From NCBI GenBank assembly GCA_905235735.1, contig CAJOMU010000005.1:1-64000 (forward strand): 64,000 bases of DNA, given 5' to 3'. The notes under the pieces are model-generated. The model was not told the DNA's origin and ran no database searches. It was given only the letters and a program-made list of their open reading frames with translations. This DNA is from an uncultured Synergistales bacterium (GTDB lineage: Bacteria > Synergistota > Synergistia > Synergistales > Aminobacteriaceae). Of this stretch, positions 45,025 through 54,758 are shown in pieces. Each line of letters starts with the position of its first letter. Position 1 is the first letter of the stretch. The position numbers and the translations under genes were made by a program.

Positions 45025-45774
45025 ATGTCAGAAAATTCTGTGTATAATGCTCACAGCTCACAGGACTGCTTGCTTTCACTTTATATCATAATTCCCGCCT
45101 ACAATGAATTTATAAATATATCACACATAATCGAAGAATGGTATCCAGTAGTTGAGAAACATGATGCAGATGCTTCATCACGTCTGGTGGTAATTGATGA
45201 CGGAAGCAAGGATAACACGCTTTCAATTCTTGAAAACTTATCACGAACACACAAACTTCTTAAACCAATCACGAAATCAAACGGAGGTCATGGTTCTGCA
45301 GTTCTCACAGGCTACAGGTATGCAATAGAACACGGAGCAGATTATATCTTTCAGACAGATTCAGATGGTCAGTTTGAATCGTTCTGGGAATTACGCAATG
45401 ATTATGATGCAGTCATAGGGAACAGACCAGTACGTGGGGACGGGGCACAAAGGAAATTTGTTGAGAAAGTTCTATGCTTTCTTTTGCGAATCATCTTCGG
45501 TGTTAATGTTCCAGACGCAAACGCACCTTTCAGACTGATGAAGAGTTCTCTTGTAGCAAAATACATTTCAAAGCTACCGAAAGATTTCAATCTTCCCAAT
45601 GCGATGCTTACGACATACTTCGCATATTTCAATGAACACATCATATTCAGAGATATAACCTTCAGGCCAAGACAGGGCGGTGTGAATTCAATCAATTTTA
45701 GAAAGATTATCAGAATCGGAATCAAAGCATTAAAAGATTTCATTCAGCTTAGGAAGAATCTCTGTGAGGCTTAA
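45025..45774 (+). CDS. Family 2 glycosyltransferase (polyprenyl-phosphate hexosyltransferase-like)
   Basis: This 249-residue protein has the GT-A fold: YIIIPAYNEFINISHIIEEW, VIDDGSKDNTL, SNGGHGSAVLTGYRYAIEHG and the DxD-like TDSDGQFE. The closest well-known relatives move mannose or glucose from a nucleotide sugar to a lipid phosphate carrier. The next gene is a GT-C membrane glycosyltransferase that would use such a lipid-linked sugar. The start is ATG 45025, with AAAGGAG 11 nt upstream. The TTG at 45019 is too close to that site. Confidence 0.88.
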   Translation: MSENSVYNAHSSQDCLLSLYIIIPAYNEFINISHIIEEWYPVVEKHDADASSRLVVIDDGSKDNTLSILENLSRTHKLLKPITKSNGGHGSAVLTGYRYAIEHGADYIFQTDSDGQFESFWELRNDYDAVIGNRPVRGDGAQRKFVEKVLCFLLRIIFGVNVPDANAPFRLMKSSLVAKYISKLPKDFNLPNAMLTTYFAYFNEHIIFRDITFRPRQGGVNSINFRKIIRIGIKALKDFIQLRKNLCEA

Positions 45775-45776
45775 CC

Positions 45777-46910
45777 ATGAAGAAAAATAACAGCACAATA
45801 TTCTGTCTGGCACTTCTTGCCGGAATAACACTGCGCTTTGTCATTATGACATTGGGACATAATTTTGACTTCGACAGCTATTGTATCGTGGGTGAACTTG
45901 CAGCCAGTGGGAAAAATATTTACGCTAATACAGGAAGATATAACTATGGGCCTGTATGGTTCACTCTTCTGGGAATATTTTGGAAAATAGCATCTCATTT
46001 TTAGCAGAACATTCTAGTATTCAGAATATTAATCGTATCCACACTCACGATAGCAGATATTCTAATTGCAAAAGTTATATCTAAGAGGGCCAGTAAATTA
46101 TGGGGAGCTTTATTTTTCCTGAATCCTATGTCGTTAATCATTACTGGACTTCATAACCAGTTCGATAATCTCGCTGTCTTTTTTGGCTTATGCGGTATTT
46201 TATGCATTGAAGCATCTTCTGCTGAACGTGATATAAAGTTCCAAGACATAGCTGGAATATTTTTCTTATCATTCAGCTTAATCACGAAACATATTCTATG
46301 GGCATTTCCTCTATACATATTATTCAGCACAAAGATTGATTCACGCAAAAAAATTCTCTATGCATTTATTCCTCCTTTTATGTTCCTTATCAGCTTCCTT
46401 CCTTTTATAAGCGAGGGCTGGCATGGGATAGTTCATAATGTATTCTTGTACAGATCATTTAATAATTTTCCGTTGTTTGCGTTGAACATCTGGAATAAAT
46501 TCGGAATATATATCCCATTGCAAAAATATATATTAGTTCCATTGTTCGGCATATTAATATTATGCAGTGCTTACATGTTCAGATGCGAGAATATCTTTGA
46601 TTCTTTTATGCTGTATACAATCTCTCTCGTATGTTTTTCATCGGCAATAGCTAACCAGTATCTTATTATTCCATGCATGGCTGTGATTTTCCTTATGCAC
46701 AGAAAGTCATTGTTGTATTTTATTGTAGGAGCAATTTTCCTGTCATGTAATGCACTTCAATTACCACATTATCTTCACAAATATTTTGGACTACCAATCA
46801 ATATATTTATACGAGTCATTAGCGAAGGAGTTATGTACATGTACCCATTATTCTCATGGATACTCCTTCTGTACCTGATACTCTATTACATGCAAAAAAG
46901 TTCGCATTAA
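45777..46910 (+). pseudogene. GT-C-type membrane glycosyltransferase interrupted by an in-frame amber codon
   Basis: One continuous frame of 378 codons is broken only by a TAG at 46002-46004 (codon 76). Before it lies FDFDSYCIVGELAASGKNIY...RYNYGPVWFTLLGIFW; after it the frame continues QNILVFRILIVSTLTIADIL...NPMSLIITGLHNQFDNLAV. Together these give the about ten membrane helices and loop motifs of a DUF2029/mannosyltransferase-like GT-C enzyme. The TAG is likely a nonsense mutation or base-call error. TAG is a normal stop elsewhere in the window (iorA, groES), so the code is not reassigned. It lies 2 nt after the GT2 gene. Confidence 0.8.
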
Positions 46911-46935
46911 ATTTTTGTTTTTCAGGTCATGAGGC

Positions 46936-46941
46936 TATAAT
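46936..46941 (+). promoter_or_regulatory. Candidate -10 of the P-type ATPase gene
   Basis: A perfect TATAAT lies about 40 bp before the ATG, preceded by a T-rich, weak -35 (TTGTTT or TTTTGT, 15-17 bp away). Confidence 0.4.
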
Positions 46942-46981
46942 CAACATATAAATATAAATTCAAAATGGAGGAATAGTATAT

Positions 46982-49534
46982 ATGATTGAGATTCATGGCC
47001 TCAATGACTCCGAAGTACAATCTAGCCGCGAGCAATATGGCTCAAACGTTTTAACCGAACTTCCGCGTGAACCTCTATTCAGGAAATTCCTGAATAACCT
47101 CTCTGACCCCATGATCATAATTCTTCTTTGTGCACTAGCAATTCAGTTAGTGCTCTTCTTCTTGGGTCGCGCAGAATGGTTTGAACCCGTCGGTATCCTC
47201 GTCGCTATCCTGATTGCCGGAGGAGTATCGTCAATCACGGAATATCAGCAGGAAGAAAAAGCATCTGCACTGAAGCATCAGCAGGAAGACGGTGAAATGA
47301 CGAAAGTTATTCGAAACGGCAGCATTCATGAAATTCATGTGAGTGATGCGGTAACGAATGACATCGTATTTCTTCAGGCAGGCGACAAAATTCCCGCTGA
47401 CGGAATAATGATTCAGGGAAGCATTAAGGTTGACCAGTCAGCTTTGAACGGTGAAACCGAAGAAGCCGAAAAGAATCCAAATCCCGATAACGAGTCCTAC
47501 GACATAAAAGACCTCCTCAATAAGTACTATGTGTATCGCGGAACTGTCGTTTGTTCTGGCGAAGGTTACATGAAGGTCTCCGTTGTAGGCGACAAGACAT
47601 TGTTCGGTGAACTTGCACTCGAAGTTCAGGAGGCACAGAGGAAAACACCTCTTCAGGTCAAACTCGGAAAACTCGCACATCAAATTTCAGTCTTCGGTTA
47701 CACAGGAGCAATCGCAATCGTTCTCGGAATTCTTGCACGTACTTTCATAACTCACACTGCACCCGCTGATGTTTACGGTTGGATTCGTCTTCTCGTTGAT
47801 GCAATCACCGTAGCTGTAACTATCGTTGTATGTGCTGTACCCGAAGGTCTGCCTATGCTTACGTCTATTCTGATGTCGTTCCAGTCAATGAGAATGGCAG
47901 GCGATAACGTTCTTGTCCGGAAGATTAACGGATTGGAGACAGCAGGAAGCCTTAACTTATTGTTCAGCGATAAGACAGGCACGATTACGGAAGGCAGATT
48001 AAGTATTGCAGAGATAGCCGCGAGTGATGCAAAGGTCTACAAATCACTCGATGAACTTCCTGATGAAATGCTTGAAGACCTTCTTGCAGGTGCAGGAGTG
48101 AATAACAGTGCCAGTATTGGAGACGGAGCAGTAATAGGAGGCAACAGTACAGACAGAGCATTAATGTCATTCTTCCTGAATCATGATGAGCTTGTGAAAA
48201 AGATTGAGGCCAAGAAGAAGAAAGTGAAAAACTTTGAGGCGTTCAATTCCGATAAGAAGACATCAAGCGTTGAATTCAATGACGGAGTGATATACATCAA
48301 AGGTGCACCTGAGAAGATAATTACTCACTGCAAGAATCTCACTGACAGAAAGAAGCTCGAAAAATACATTAACACTCAGGCTGACCGTGCAATGAGATTA
48401 CTCGCAATCGCAAAAGATTCAGGTGCAGGTATGGAACTCGTATGCGTACTGAGTATCCGCGATAACGTTCGCAAAGAGGCAGTTGATGCAATCAGGCAGG
48501 TACGCAAGGCAGGAATTCAAGTAGTAATGGTTACAGGCGACAGAAAAGAGACAGCTGTGGCAATCGCAAAGGAAGCAGGATTAATTTCAAGTCCCGAAGA
48601 AGTTGCAATGACATCGCAGGAAATGTCAGAGAAGACTGATGATGAACTGAAAGCAATTCTTCCGAACTTACGCGTAATCTCCCGTGCACTTCCTTCCGAC
48701 AAGAGCAGGCTCGTTAAGATTGCACAGGAATTGAATCTTGTTGTCGGCATGACAGGAGACGGAGTGAATGATTCACCCGCACTGAAGAAAGCAGATGTAG
48801 GTTTCGCAATGGGATCAGGAACTGAAGTAGCGAAGGAAGCAGGAGACATTACGATTCTCGATGACAACTTCAAGTCGATCGCAAAGGCAATTCTTTACGG
48901 ACGCACGATGTTCAAGAGCATTCGGAAGTTCTTAGTCTTTCAGCTCACGGTTAATGTTGCGGCAGTCGTTACATGTTTCTTAGGGCCTATGTTCGGTCAG
49001 AATGTCGTCCTCACTGTCATTCAGTTACTCCTCATCAATCTTGCAATGGATACACTCGCGGCAATAGCATTCGGTTCGGAGCCTCCGAGACAGGAATACA
49101 TGAATGATAAGCCGATTCCCAGAGATGAGAACATAATCACAAAGTCAATGCTCAATGATATACTTTCAGGAGCAGCATACGTAACGTTGATAAGTCTCGC
49201 AGTACTCTTCTTCCCGCCGATAAAGAGACTATTCGGGAATGCTGATATTGTTTATCTGAGGACTGCATTGTTTGCAGTATTCATGATGTCGATAACGTTC
49301 AATGGTCTGAGCATGGCCTCATCGAAAAACTGCGTGTTTGTGATGCTGTTCATATTCGTACTGCAATGGGTATTCATTGAGTTTGGCGGAGAAGTTCTTA
49401 ATGTTGAGGCATTGAGTCTTGATTCATGGCTGAACTGTTTCGTACTTGCGTTCATGGTTATTCCAGTGAAGTGGGCAATCAAGCACATATCTTTTGCGGA
49501 CATTCTAAATCTGAAGAGATTTATATACGAGTAG
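46982..49534 (+). CDS. Cation-transporting P-type ATPase (Ca2+-ATPase, P2 type)
   Basis: This 850-residue pump has an N-terminal cation-ATPase domain, the actuator loop with VDQSALNGETE, and the M4 ion-site motif VVCAVPEGLPM. The phosphorylation motif is SDKTGTITEG (Asp330), with nucleotide-binding YIKGAPEKI and the hinge MTGDGVNDSPALKKADVG. The M6 sequence NLAMDTLAAIAFG carries the Asn/Asp of Ca2+ pumps. It probably exports Ca2+ (Mn2+ is possible). GGAGG lies 10 nt before the ATG. It has its own terminator. Confidence 0.93.
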   Translation: MIEIHGLNDSEVQSSREQYGSNVLTELPREPLFRKFLNNLSDPMIIILLCALAIQLVLFFLGRAEWFEPVGILVAILIAGGVSSITEYQQEEKASALKHQQEDGEMTKVIRNGSIHEIHVSDAVTNDIVFLQAGDKIPADGIMIQGSIKVDQSALNGETEEAEKNPNPDNESYDIKDLLNKYYVYRGTVVCSGEGYMKVSVVGDKTLFGELALEVQEAQRKTPLQVKLGKLAHQISVFGYTGAIAIVLGILARTFITHTAPADVYGWIRLLVDAITVAVTIVVCAVPEGLPMLTSILMSFQSMRMAGDNVLVRKINGLETAGSLNLLFSDKTGTITEGRLSIAEIAASDAKVYKSLDELPDEMLEDLLAGAGVNNSASIGDGAVIGGNSTDRALMSFFLNHDELVKKIEAKKKKVKNFEAFNSDKKTSSVEFNDGVIYIKGAPEKIITHCKNLTDRKKLEKYINTQADRAMRLLAIAKDSGAGMELVCVLSIRDNVRKEAVDAIRQVRKAGIQVVMVTGDRKETAVAIAKEAGLISSPEEVAMTSQEMSEKTDDELKAILPNLRVISRALPSDKSRLVKIAQELNLVVGMTGDGVNDSPALKKADVGFAMGSGTEVAKEAGDITILDDNFKSIAKAILYGRTMFKSIRKFLVFQLTVNVAAVVTCFLGPMFGQNVVLTVIQLLLINLAMDTLAAIAFGSEPPRQEYMNDKPIPRDENIITKSMLNDILSGAAYVTLISLAVLFFPPIKRLFGNADIVYLRTALFAVFMMSITFNGLSMASSKNCVFVMLFIFVLQWVFIEFGGEVLNVEALSLDSWLNCFVLAFMVIPVKWAIKHISFADILNLKRFIYE

Positions 49535-49556
49535 TTATATAACAGAGAATGTTTGC

Positions 49557-49593
49557 TGTCCTCCCGAAATTTGATTCAGGAGGACAATTTTTT
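49557..49593 (+). terminator. Terminator after the P-type ATPase gene
   Basis: The stem TGTCCTCC/GGAGGACA (49557-49564, 49579-49586) is followed by TTTTTT. It lies upstream of the true start of the next gene, which supports the TTG start chosen there. Confidence 0.9.
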
Positions 49594-49662
49594 ATTTGCG
49601 GACTATTTAATGTGAGTATAATTGATTACAGTAAACTAATTATCATGGAAGGAGATGTTATC

Positions 49663-52077
49663 TTGCCGCGCTATGTTTGTGTTCACGGACACTTCTATCA
49701 GCCTCCAAGAGAAAACCCATGGCTCGAAACCGTAGAGCTTCAGGAAAGTGCTGCTCCCTGGCATGACTGGAACGCAAGAATATCATCGGAATGTTACAGC
49801 CGTAACGCCGCATCAAGAATCCTCAACGATGAAGGATACATCAGAAAAATCTGCAACAATTATTCAAGAATAAGTTTCAATATTGGCCCAACACTCTTAA
49901 CTTGGCTCGAAGAAAATGACTCTCTATGTTATGAATCAATACTCGAAGCCGATAAAATTGGCCGGAAAAAATTCTCAGGTCATGGCCCTGCAATGGCACA
50001 AGTCTACAATCATATTATCATGCCGTTAGCATCAAGGCGCGACAAAGAGACTCAGGTCAAATGGGGAATATGTGACTTCATGAAGCGATATAACCGAATG
50101 CCCGAAGGAATGTGGCTCGCTGAATGTGCAGTCGATACTGAAACTCTCGAAGTACTCGCAGAAAATGGAATTGCTTTCACTGTATTGTCTCCGTGGCAGG
50201 CTCAGTCAGTACGCACTAAAGGTTACGGAGGGTGGCAGGACGTAAGCGGTGCACAAATTGATTCAAGATGTTCATACGTGTGCAATCTGCCTTCAGGACG
50301 AAGTATCGCAATATTCTTTTACGACGGCGTTCTGTCTCAGAGAATCGCATTTGCAGGCTTACTCAATGACGGTGGAAATTTCGCACGCGAACTCATGACC
50401 TCAAACCCTAATCCAGGTCAGCCGGTGTTATGCAACGTTGCTACTGACGGTGAGTCATATGGTCATCATCACAAACATGGAGACATGGCATTAGCTTACT
50501 GCCTCGACTGCATTGAATATTCTTCTGATGCTCAGCTTACAGTTTACGGTGAATATCTCGCGTTCTATCCTCCTGAACGTGAAGTTAAGATAATCGAAAA
50601 TTCTTCATGGAGCTGTGCACATGGTGTTGAACGCTGGCGAAGTGATTGCTCATGCGGTGCAGGTACTCCTAATTGTCATCACAAATGGAGAAAGCCGCTT
50701 AGAGTTGCAATGAATTATCTTCGTGATGAACTTGCAGATTTATTCGAGAGTGAGAAATTATTCTCCGATGTCTGGGATGCAAGAAACAAATACATAGATG
50801 TAATTCTCGACAGGAGCATTGAAAACGTAAATGAATTTCTTAAACGCAATGCATCTCATGAACTCAATGAAGACGAAAAGGTTCGTGCACTCTCATTAAT
50901 GGAAATGGAAAGAAATTCACTCTTAATGTTCACATCATGCGGGTGGTTCTTCGATGAAATTTCCAGAATCGAACCCGTTCAGATTATGCGTTATTCCGCA
51001 AGAGCAATTGACCTCGCAAAGACACTCTTCAACGAGGACTTAGAGCCTGCATACCTGAAACTTTTAGCTGAAGCTCCAAGCAACGTACCCGAACTCAAAG
51101 ACGGTGCGAAGATTTATGAACTTCAGGCGAAACAGGGAAGTGCAGACAGGGTTCAAATGGCCGCGTATTATGGAATTGCATCACTGCTGAAGGATTTCAA
51201 TCAGAATTTCTCTGAAGGTTGCTGGGATATGTCTGGAAGTGCATTGAAGATAGGCAATGATGATTCAGTTTCATTCTCAGCGGGGAAAGTTCACGTTCAA
51301 TCGAGAGTTACTCTTGAGGAAGGGAATTACATCTTCGCTGTTAATCATAACGGAGGAACATTAATAGTATGCGGAATAGCTGAAGATGATAATCCTGAAA
51401 GTGCACTTACGTTTGATGAAGTGAAAAAACTTCAGGCACTCTTCAATGACGATAACAAAGAAGCATTGTTATTCGAGAGATTCGGATACAATCAGTTCAC
51501 ATTAACGAACATTCCGACTGACGCAAGACATAGAGTGTTAAGCGAGCTTCTTCATCAGGACGTAATGAAACTCGAAGAGACTGTGAAGACTATGGTGAAA
51601 GATTATGATCAGCTCCTCGAATATCTTACGCTCCTGAATTCAAAGCCTCCTGCAATCATCATTAATGCTGCTGAATTCACATTGACAAGCGAGATTGTTA
51701 CGAGACTCGAAAGTTCACACCCTGATGTGCAAGGTATAAGACGTGCATTTGATTTCGCATCATTCTGGCAGGTTAAGCCCGATGAAGAGAGAATACGTTT
51801 TGCATTTTCAGACTGCATCAACGGGATTCTAACTGAGCTTTGCATGGCGGGATTAAATCTGAAATCGATTGAGGATTTGAATGAGCTGATTAAACTTTTC
51901 ACGGAAAAATTTGAATGGTATTTGAGCCTTGATGAATCTCAGAACCTATATTATGAGCTTCTGAAGGAACACGGGCCTCATATGAATAATGAGCCTGAGA
52001 GAATGAGAAATGCATTCTATGAGCTTGGGCATCTGCTGAAGTTTTCCGATGAACTGTTAAACAAGATGAGCAGATAA
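49663..52077 (+). CDS. GH57-family glycoside hydrolase with a DUF3536 C-terminal domain
   Basis: This 804-residue protein begins PRYVCVHGHFYQPPRENPWLE, the first GH57 motif. Others include RISFNIGPTLLTWLE, the GHGPAMAQVYNHIIMPLA segment, GMWLAECAVDTETLEVLAENGI with the probable nucleophile Glu, and NVATDGESYGHHHKHGD. DUF3536 occupies roughly residues 400-700. GH57 members act on alpha-glucans or branch glycogen; this DUF3536 subgroup is uncharacterised. The start is TTG 49663, 8 nt after AAGGAG. The ATG at 49645 overlaps or precedes the site, and a terminator lies just upstream. Confidence 0.9.
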   Translation: MPRYVCVHGHFYQPPRENPWLETVELQESAAPWHDWNARISSECYSRNAASRILNDEGYIRKICNNYSRISFNIGPTLLTWLEENDSLCYESILEADKIGRKKFSGHGPAMAQVYNHIIMPLASRRDKETQVKWGICDFMKRYNRMPEGMWLAECAVDTETLEVLAENGIAFTVLSPWQAQSVRTKGYGGWQDVSGAQIDSRCSYVCNLPSGRSIAIFFYDGVLSQRIAFAGLLNDGGNFARELMTSNPNPGQPVLCNVATDGESYGHHHKHGDMALAYCLDCIEYSSDAQLTVYGEYLAFYPPEREVKIIENSSWSCAHGVERWRSDCSCGAGTPNCHHKWRKPLRVAMNYLRDELADLFESEKLFSDVWDARNKYIDVILDRSIENVNEFLKRNASHELNEDEKVRALSLMEMERNSLLMFTSCGWFFDEISRIEPVQIMRYSARAIDLAKTLFNEDLEPAYLKLLAEAPSNVPELKDGAKIYELQAKQGSADRVQMAAYYGIASLLKDFNQNFSEGCWDMSGSALKIGNDDSVSFSAGKVHVQSRVTLEEGNYIFAVNHNGGTLIVCGIAEDDNPESALTFDEVKKLQALFNDDNKEALLFERFGYNQFTLTNIPTDARHRVLSELLHQDVMKLEETVKTMVKDYDQLLEYLTLLNSKPPAIIINAAEFTLTSEIVTRLESSHPDVQGIRRAFDFASFWQVKPDEERIRFAFSDCINGILTELCMAGLNLKSIEDLNELIKLFTEKFEWYLSLDESQNLYYELLKEHGPHMNNEPERMRNAFYELGHLLKFSDELLNKMSR

Positions 52078-52087
52078 AGATTTACGA

Positions 52088-52122
52088 GGCTTCCTGAAAA
52101 ATGATTCGGGAAGTCTTTTTTT
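52088..52122 (+). terminator. Terminator after the GH57 gene
   Basis: The stem GGCTTCCTG/CGGGAAGTC (two G-U pairs) is followed by TTTTTTT at 52116-52122. Confidence 0.85.
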
Positions 52123-52175
52123 GCGGCCATGTTGATATAATTAGCTCAGCAAAATTTTTTTGAGGTGATATTATT

Positions 52176-52592
52176 TTGTTCTGGATAATGAGAATCAAAA
52201 ATTACTTAATGAAATTCCTCAAGCCGTCTTTATACATCAGCGGACTTGATTACTTCATAAAGCTCTGGAATCAATCTGCACCCAAAGAACGCGGAATATT
52301 GTTGCTCGTGTTCTCCCCAATGTTCTTATGCACTGGCGGATTAATCTTCAGCATAATATATTTCGTTCTGTTTGTGCTGCCGTCATTCTTATTCGGTATT
52401 CTGGGGTGGGGATTGCTTGCGGCGTTGTTCGGTGCAGGCGGAAGATACTGCTTCAAATATTTCACTGGCAAGAGCATTCCCGAAAGTGAATTCAGATCAC
52501 CATGGTCATCATCGTCAACGTCAGAAACATCATCGCAGGCAGAATCAGAGCATGAAGTGATAGAAGCGCAGATAGTAGACGCGAAAAAGTGA
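52176..52592 (+). CDS. Small membrane protein of unknown function
   Basis: This 138-residue protein has two or three membrane segments (GILLLVFSPMFLCTGGLIFSII, FVLPSFLFGILGWGLLAALFG) between a basic N-terminus and a Ser/Glu-rich cytosolic tail ending EVIEAQIVDAKK. The start is TTG 52176, with GAGGTG 8 nt upstream. It overlaps the NikR start (TGATG), suggesting coupling. I recognise no family; a link to nickel handling is guesswork from position. Confidence 0.7.
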   Translation: MFWIMRIKNYLMKFLKPSLYISGLDYFIKLWNQSAPKERGILLLVFSPMFLCTGGLIFSIIYFVLFVLPSFLFGILGWGLLAALFGAGGRYCFKYFTGKSIPESEFRSPWSSSSTSETSSQAESEHEVIEAQIVDAKK

Positions 52593-53014
52593 TGTCATGT
52601 GATGAAAGAGACAAGCTGATTAGATTCAGCATAACAGTGCCGGAAAAATTACTATGCGAGTTCGAGAAGTATTATTATACTGAGGAACGCGATAACAGAT
52701 CTGAAGCTGTAAGGTCTCTAATGCGGAGCTATGTTGCAGGTGAAAGGTGGAAGTGCAGCGACGGTGAAATTTTTGCGACCGTAACGATAGTATATGATCA
52801 TCATCTTCCTGAACTAACGAGGAAACTCACACTTGCACAGCATGATAACGGTGATGTGATAATCTGCTCAACGCACGTGCACATAAATCATGAGACATGT
52901 CTTGAATGCATAATAACAAAGGGCCTCTCGAATCAGATTCAGAGATTCACAGAGACCCTCAAGAATATTAGAGGAATTAAGAGTGTGAATGTGAACGTAA
53001 CTTCGGAGATTTGA
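52592..53014 (+). CDS. nikR: Nickel-responsive transcriptional regulator NikR
   Basis: This 140-residue protein pairs an N-terminal ribbon-helix-helix domain (LIRFSITVPEKLLCEFEKYY, RSEAVRSLMRSYV) with a C-terminal ACT-like domain. All four high-affinity Ni2+ ligands are present: His84 (LAQHDNG), His95 and His97 (THVHINH) and Cys103 (ETCLE). It would repress nickel uptake when nickel is sufficient. No nik or cbi transporter or nickel enzyme is adjacent. The start ATG 52592 overlaps the stop of the upstream gene. Confidence 0.93.
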   Translation: MSCDERDKLIRFSITVPEKLLCEFEKYYYTEERDNRSEAVRSLMRSYVAGERWKCSDGEIFATVTIVYDHHLPELTRKLTLAQHDNGDVIICSTHVHINHETCLECIITKGLSNQIQRFTETLKNIRGIKSVNVNVTSEI

Positions 53015-53494
53015 TTACACTCCGAGACTGTCAGCCCACTTCTTTAATTCATCAACTGATGTTCGCCTGTTGAATAATTTCCCTTCACGTATACTTGCTT
53101 TCGGTGCACTCGCCTTCAATCCTTCAGCTGCCTGCCCGAAACCTGAACCTCCAGACGTAGCGAATAATATTATCGTCTTGCCGGAGAAATCATATGCCTC
53201 AAGAAACGTATTGATGATTGTCGGTGCTACATACCACCATATCGGGAAGCCTAAGAATATTACATCATGGCCTTCAATCTTTGCGTTCTTGTCTGCAAGT
53301 TCAGGACGTGATGATTTATCTTTCATCTCAAGACTGCTTCTTGAGTTTGAATTGTTCCAGCTCAAATCTGCGCTCGTGTATGGAACTTTCGGTTTTATCT
53401 CGTAGATGTCAGCTCCAATTGCCTCTGCAAGTTTCTTCGCTACACTGCCTGTAACACCGCTCGCTGAAAAATATGCAACTAACTTTTTGCTCAT
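53015..53494 (-). CDS. Flavodoxin
   Basis: This 159-residue protein begins KKLVAYFSASGVTGSVAKKLAEAIGADIYEIKP, with the FMN phosphate loop SASGVTGSVA. FLGFPIWWYVAPTIINTFLE and TIILFATSGGSGFGQ carry the isoalloxazine-binding loops. It is a short electron carrier of the flavodoxin_4 type. It lies 3 nt downstream of the Fe-type alcohol dehydrogenase, so they are co-transcribed and could share a redox role. Confidence 0.92.
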   Translation of the reverse strand: MSKKLVAYFSASGVTGSVAKKLAEAIGADIYEIKPKVPYTSADLSWNNSNSRSSLEMKDKSSRPELADKNAKIEGHDVIFLGFPIWWYVAPTIINTFLEAYDFSGKTIILFATSGGSGFGQAAEGLKASAPKASIREGKLFNRRTSVDELKKWADSLGV

Positions 53495-53497
53495 GAA

Positions 53498-54664
53498 TCA
53501 CATGCTCCTCTTCAAAATATCAATCACTTCATCATGTGTCAGCTTCTTATAGCCTCCATTAAGAATGAACGTTGCCTTTGCAATTCCCTCGTACATATCT
53601 TCCGTAACTCCGAGTTCCTTTAAGCTCATGACAACTCCAATCTCACGCATCCATGATTCAAATGCCTTCAGTCCTTCGTCTGCTAACTGCAAATCAGTTT
53701 TGCCTTCAGGATTGATTCCCCATACATTAACTGCAAAACGCGCAAATTTTTTCAGTCCTGCATTCATGATTGTGCGATAGTATGCGAGTGATACTGCCGA
53801 AAGTGTCATGCCGTGAGTTGCATTCGTATATGCTCCTACCGCCTGACCTATCATGTGAACCATCCAGTCCTGAGATTTTGCCTTGCCGATTAACGTGTTC
53901 AATGCCCATGTTGCCGTCCACATGATATTACTGCGTGCTTCGTAATCGCGAGGATTCTTTACGGCAATTCTTGAACTGTGCACGAGTGATTTCATCAGAC
54001 CCTCCGAAATATAATCCGATGTGTTGTCGTCCTCGCCTGAAAGATACTGTTCCAGAATATGGCACATGATGTCAAAGAAACCTGCGACCATTTGATACTG
54101 AGGGACAGTGAAAGTGTATTCGGGATTCAGGATTGAGAACTTCGGAAATACATTGTCTCCAAAGATATGGCCGATTTTAAGTTTCTGTTCGTGATTCGTG
54201 ATTACACTTCCGCCATTCATTTCGCTTCCTGTTCCGACCATTGTTAAGACGCATCCAACGGGAATAATCTTGCACGTGGGTTCTTCCATTCTCAGAAAAT
54301 ATTTGTCCCATGCATCTTCTTCGCAATATGCTGACACTGATACTGCCTTTGAGTAGTCGCATACACTTCCACCTCCGACAGCAAGAATCAAATCAACGTG
54401 ATTCTCTTTTGCGAGCTTGGCACCCTCATATAGCTTTTCGATTGTCGGGTTGGCCATGACTCCGGGAAGTTCAATTATATTCTTTCCGCAGTCCTTGAGT
54501 ATCGCAACTATCTCGTCATAAAGTCCGCTCTTCTTGATTGATCCTCCGCCGTATGTGAGAAGGATATTCTTTCCGTATTTAGAAAGCTCATCTTTGAGTG
54601 AAGCTAATGCATTCTTTCCGAAATGTATACGCGTTGGATTTGAATACATGAAATCGCCTAACAT
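53498..54664 (-). CDS. Iron-containing alcohol dehydrogenase (butanol dehydrogenase/YqhD-like)
   Basis: This 388-residue NAD(P)-dependent dehydrogenase has the cofactor motif LLTYGGGSIKKSGLYDEI and AVGGGSVCDYSKAVSV. The metal ligands lie in GFFDIMCHILEQYL (Asp, His) and MVHMIGQAVGAYTNATHGMTL (two His). It reduces aldehydes or oxidises alcohols in fermentation. AAAGGAG precedes the ATG. The flavodoxin gene follows directly, and a symporter remnant lies upstream. Confidence 0.93.
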   Translation of the reverse strand: MLGDFMYSNPTRIHFGKNALASLKDELSKYGKNILLTYGGGSIKKSGLYDEIVAILKDCGKNIIELPGVMANPTIEKLYEGAKLAKENHVDLILAVGGGSVCDYSKAVSVSAYCEEDAWDKYFLRMEEPTCKIIPVGCVLTMVGTGSEMNGGSVITNHEQKLKIGHIFGDNVFPKFSILNPEYTFTVPQYQMVAGFFDIMCHILEQYLSGEDDNTSDYISEGLMKSLVHSSRIAVKNPRDYEARSNIMWTATWALNTLIGKAKSQDWMVHMIGQAVGAYTNATHGMTLSAVSLAYYRTIMNAGLKKFARFAVNVWGINPEGKTDLQLADEGLKAFESWMREIGVVMSLKELGVTEDMYEGIAKATFILNGGYKKLTHDEVIDILKRSM

Positions 54665-54697
54665 GTTTGAATCTCTCCTTTGTTTTTGTTATTGCGG

Positions 54698-54758
54698 AAT
54701 GATAGCATGTTAAACCTTACTTTATTGCAAATCCTTCGTTTATCCGTAAAATTTTTCC
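54698..54758 (-). repeat. 61-bp imperfect repeat, copy 1 (symporter 3' end)
   Basis: It covers the last codons (EKFYG, stop) of the symporter plus its downstream spacer. 54 of 61 positions match copy 2 at 56436-56496. Confidence 0.85.

Noticed and set aside
46128-46910. An independent 260-residue membrane protein
   Set aside because: It is in the same frame as the upstream 75-codon piece and has no ribosome binding site at its ATG; both are halves of one gene broken by TAG.
49549-49662. Longer N-terminus for the GH57 protein
   Set aside because: The extra sequence lies across a strong terminator hairpin; the GH57 core begins just after the TTG at 49663.
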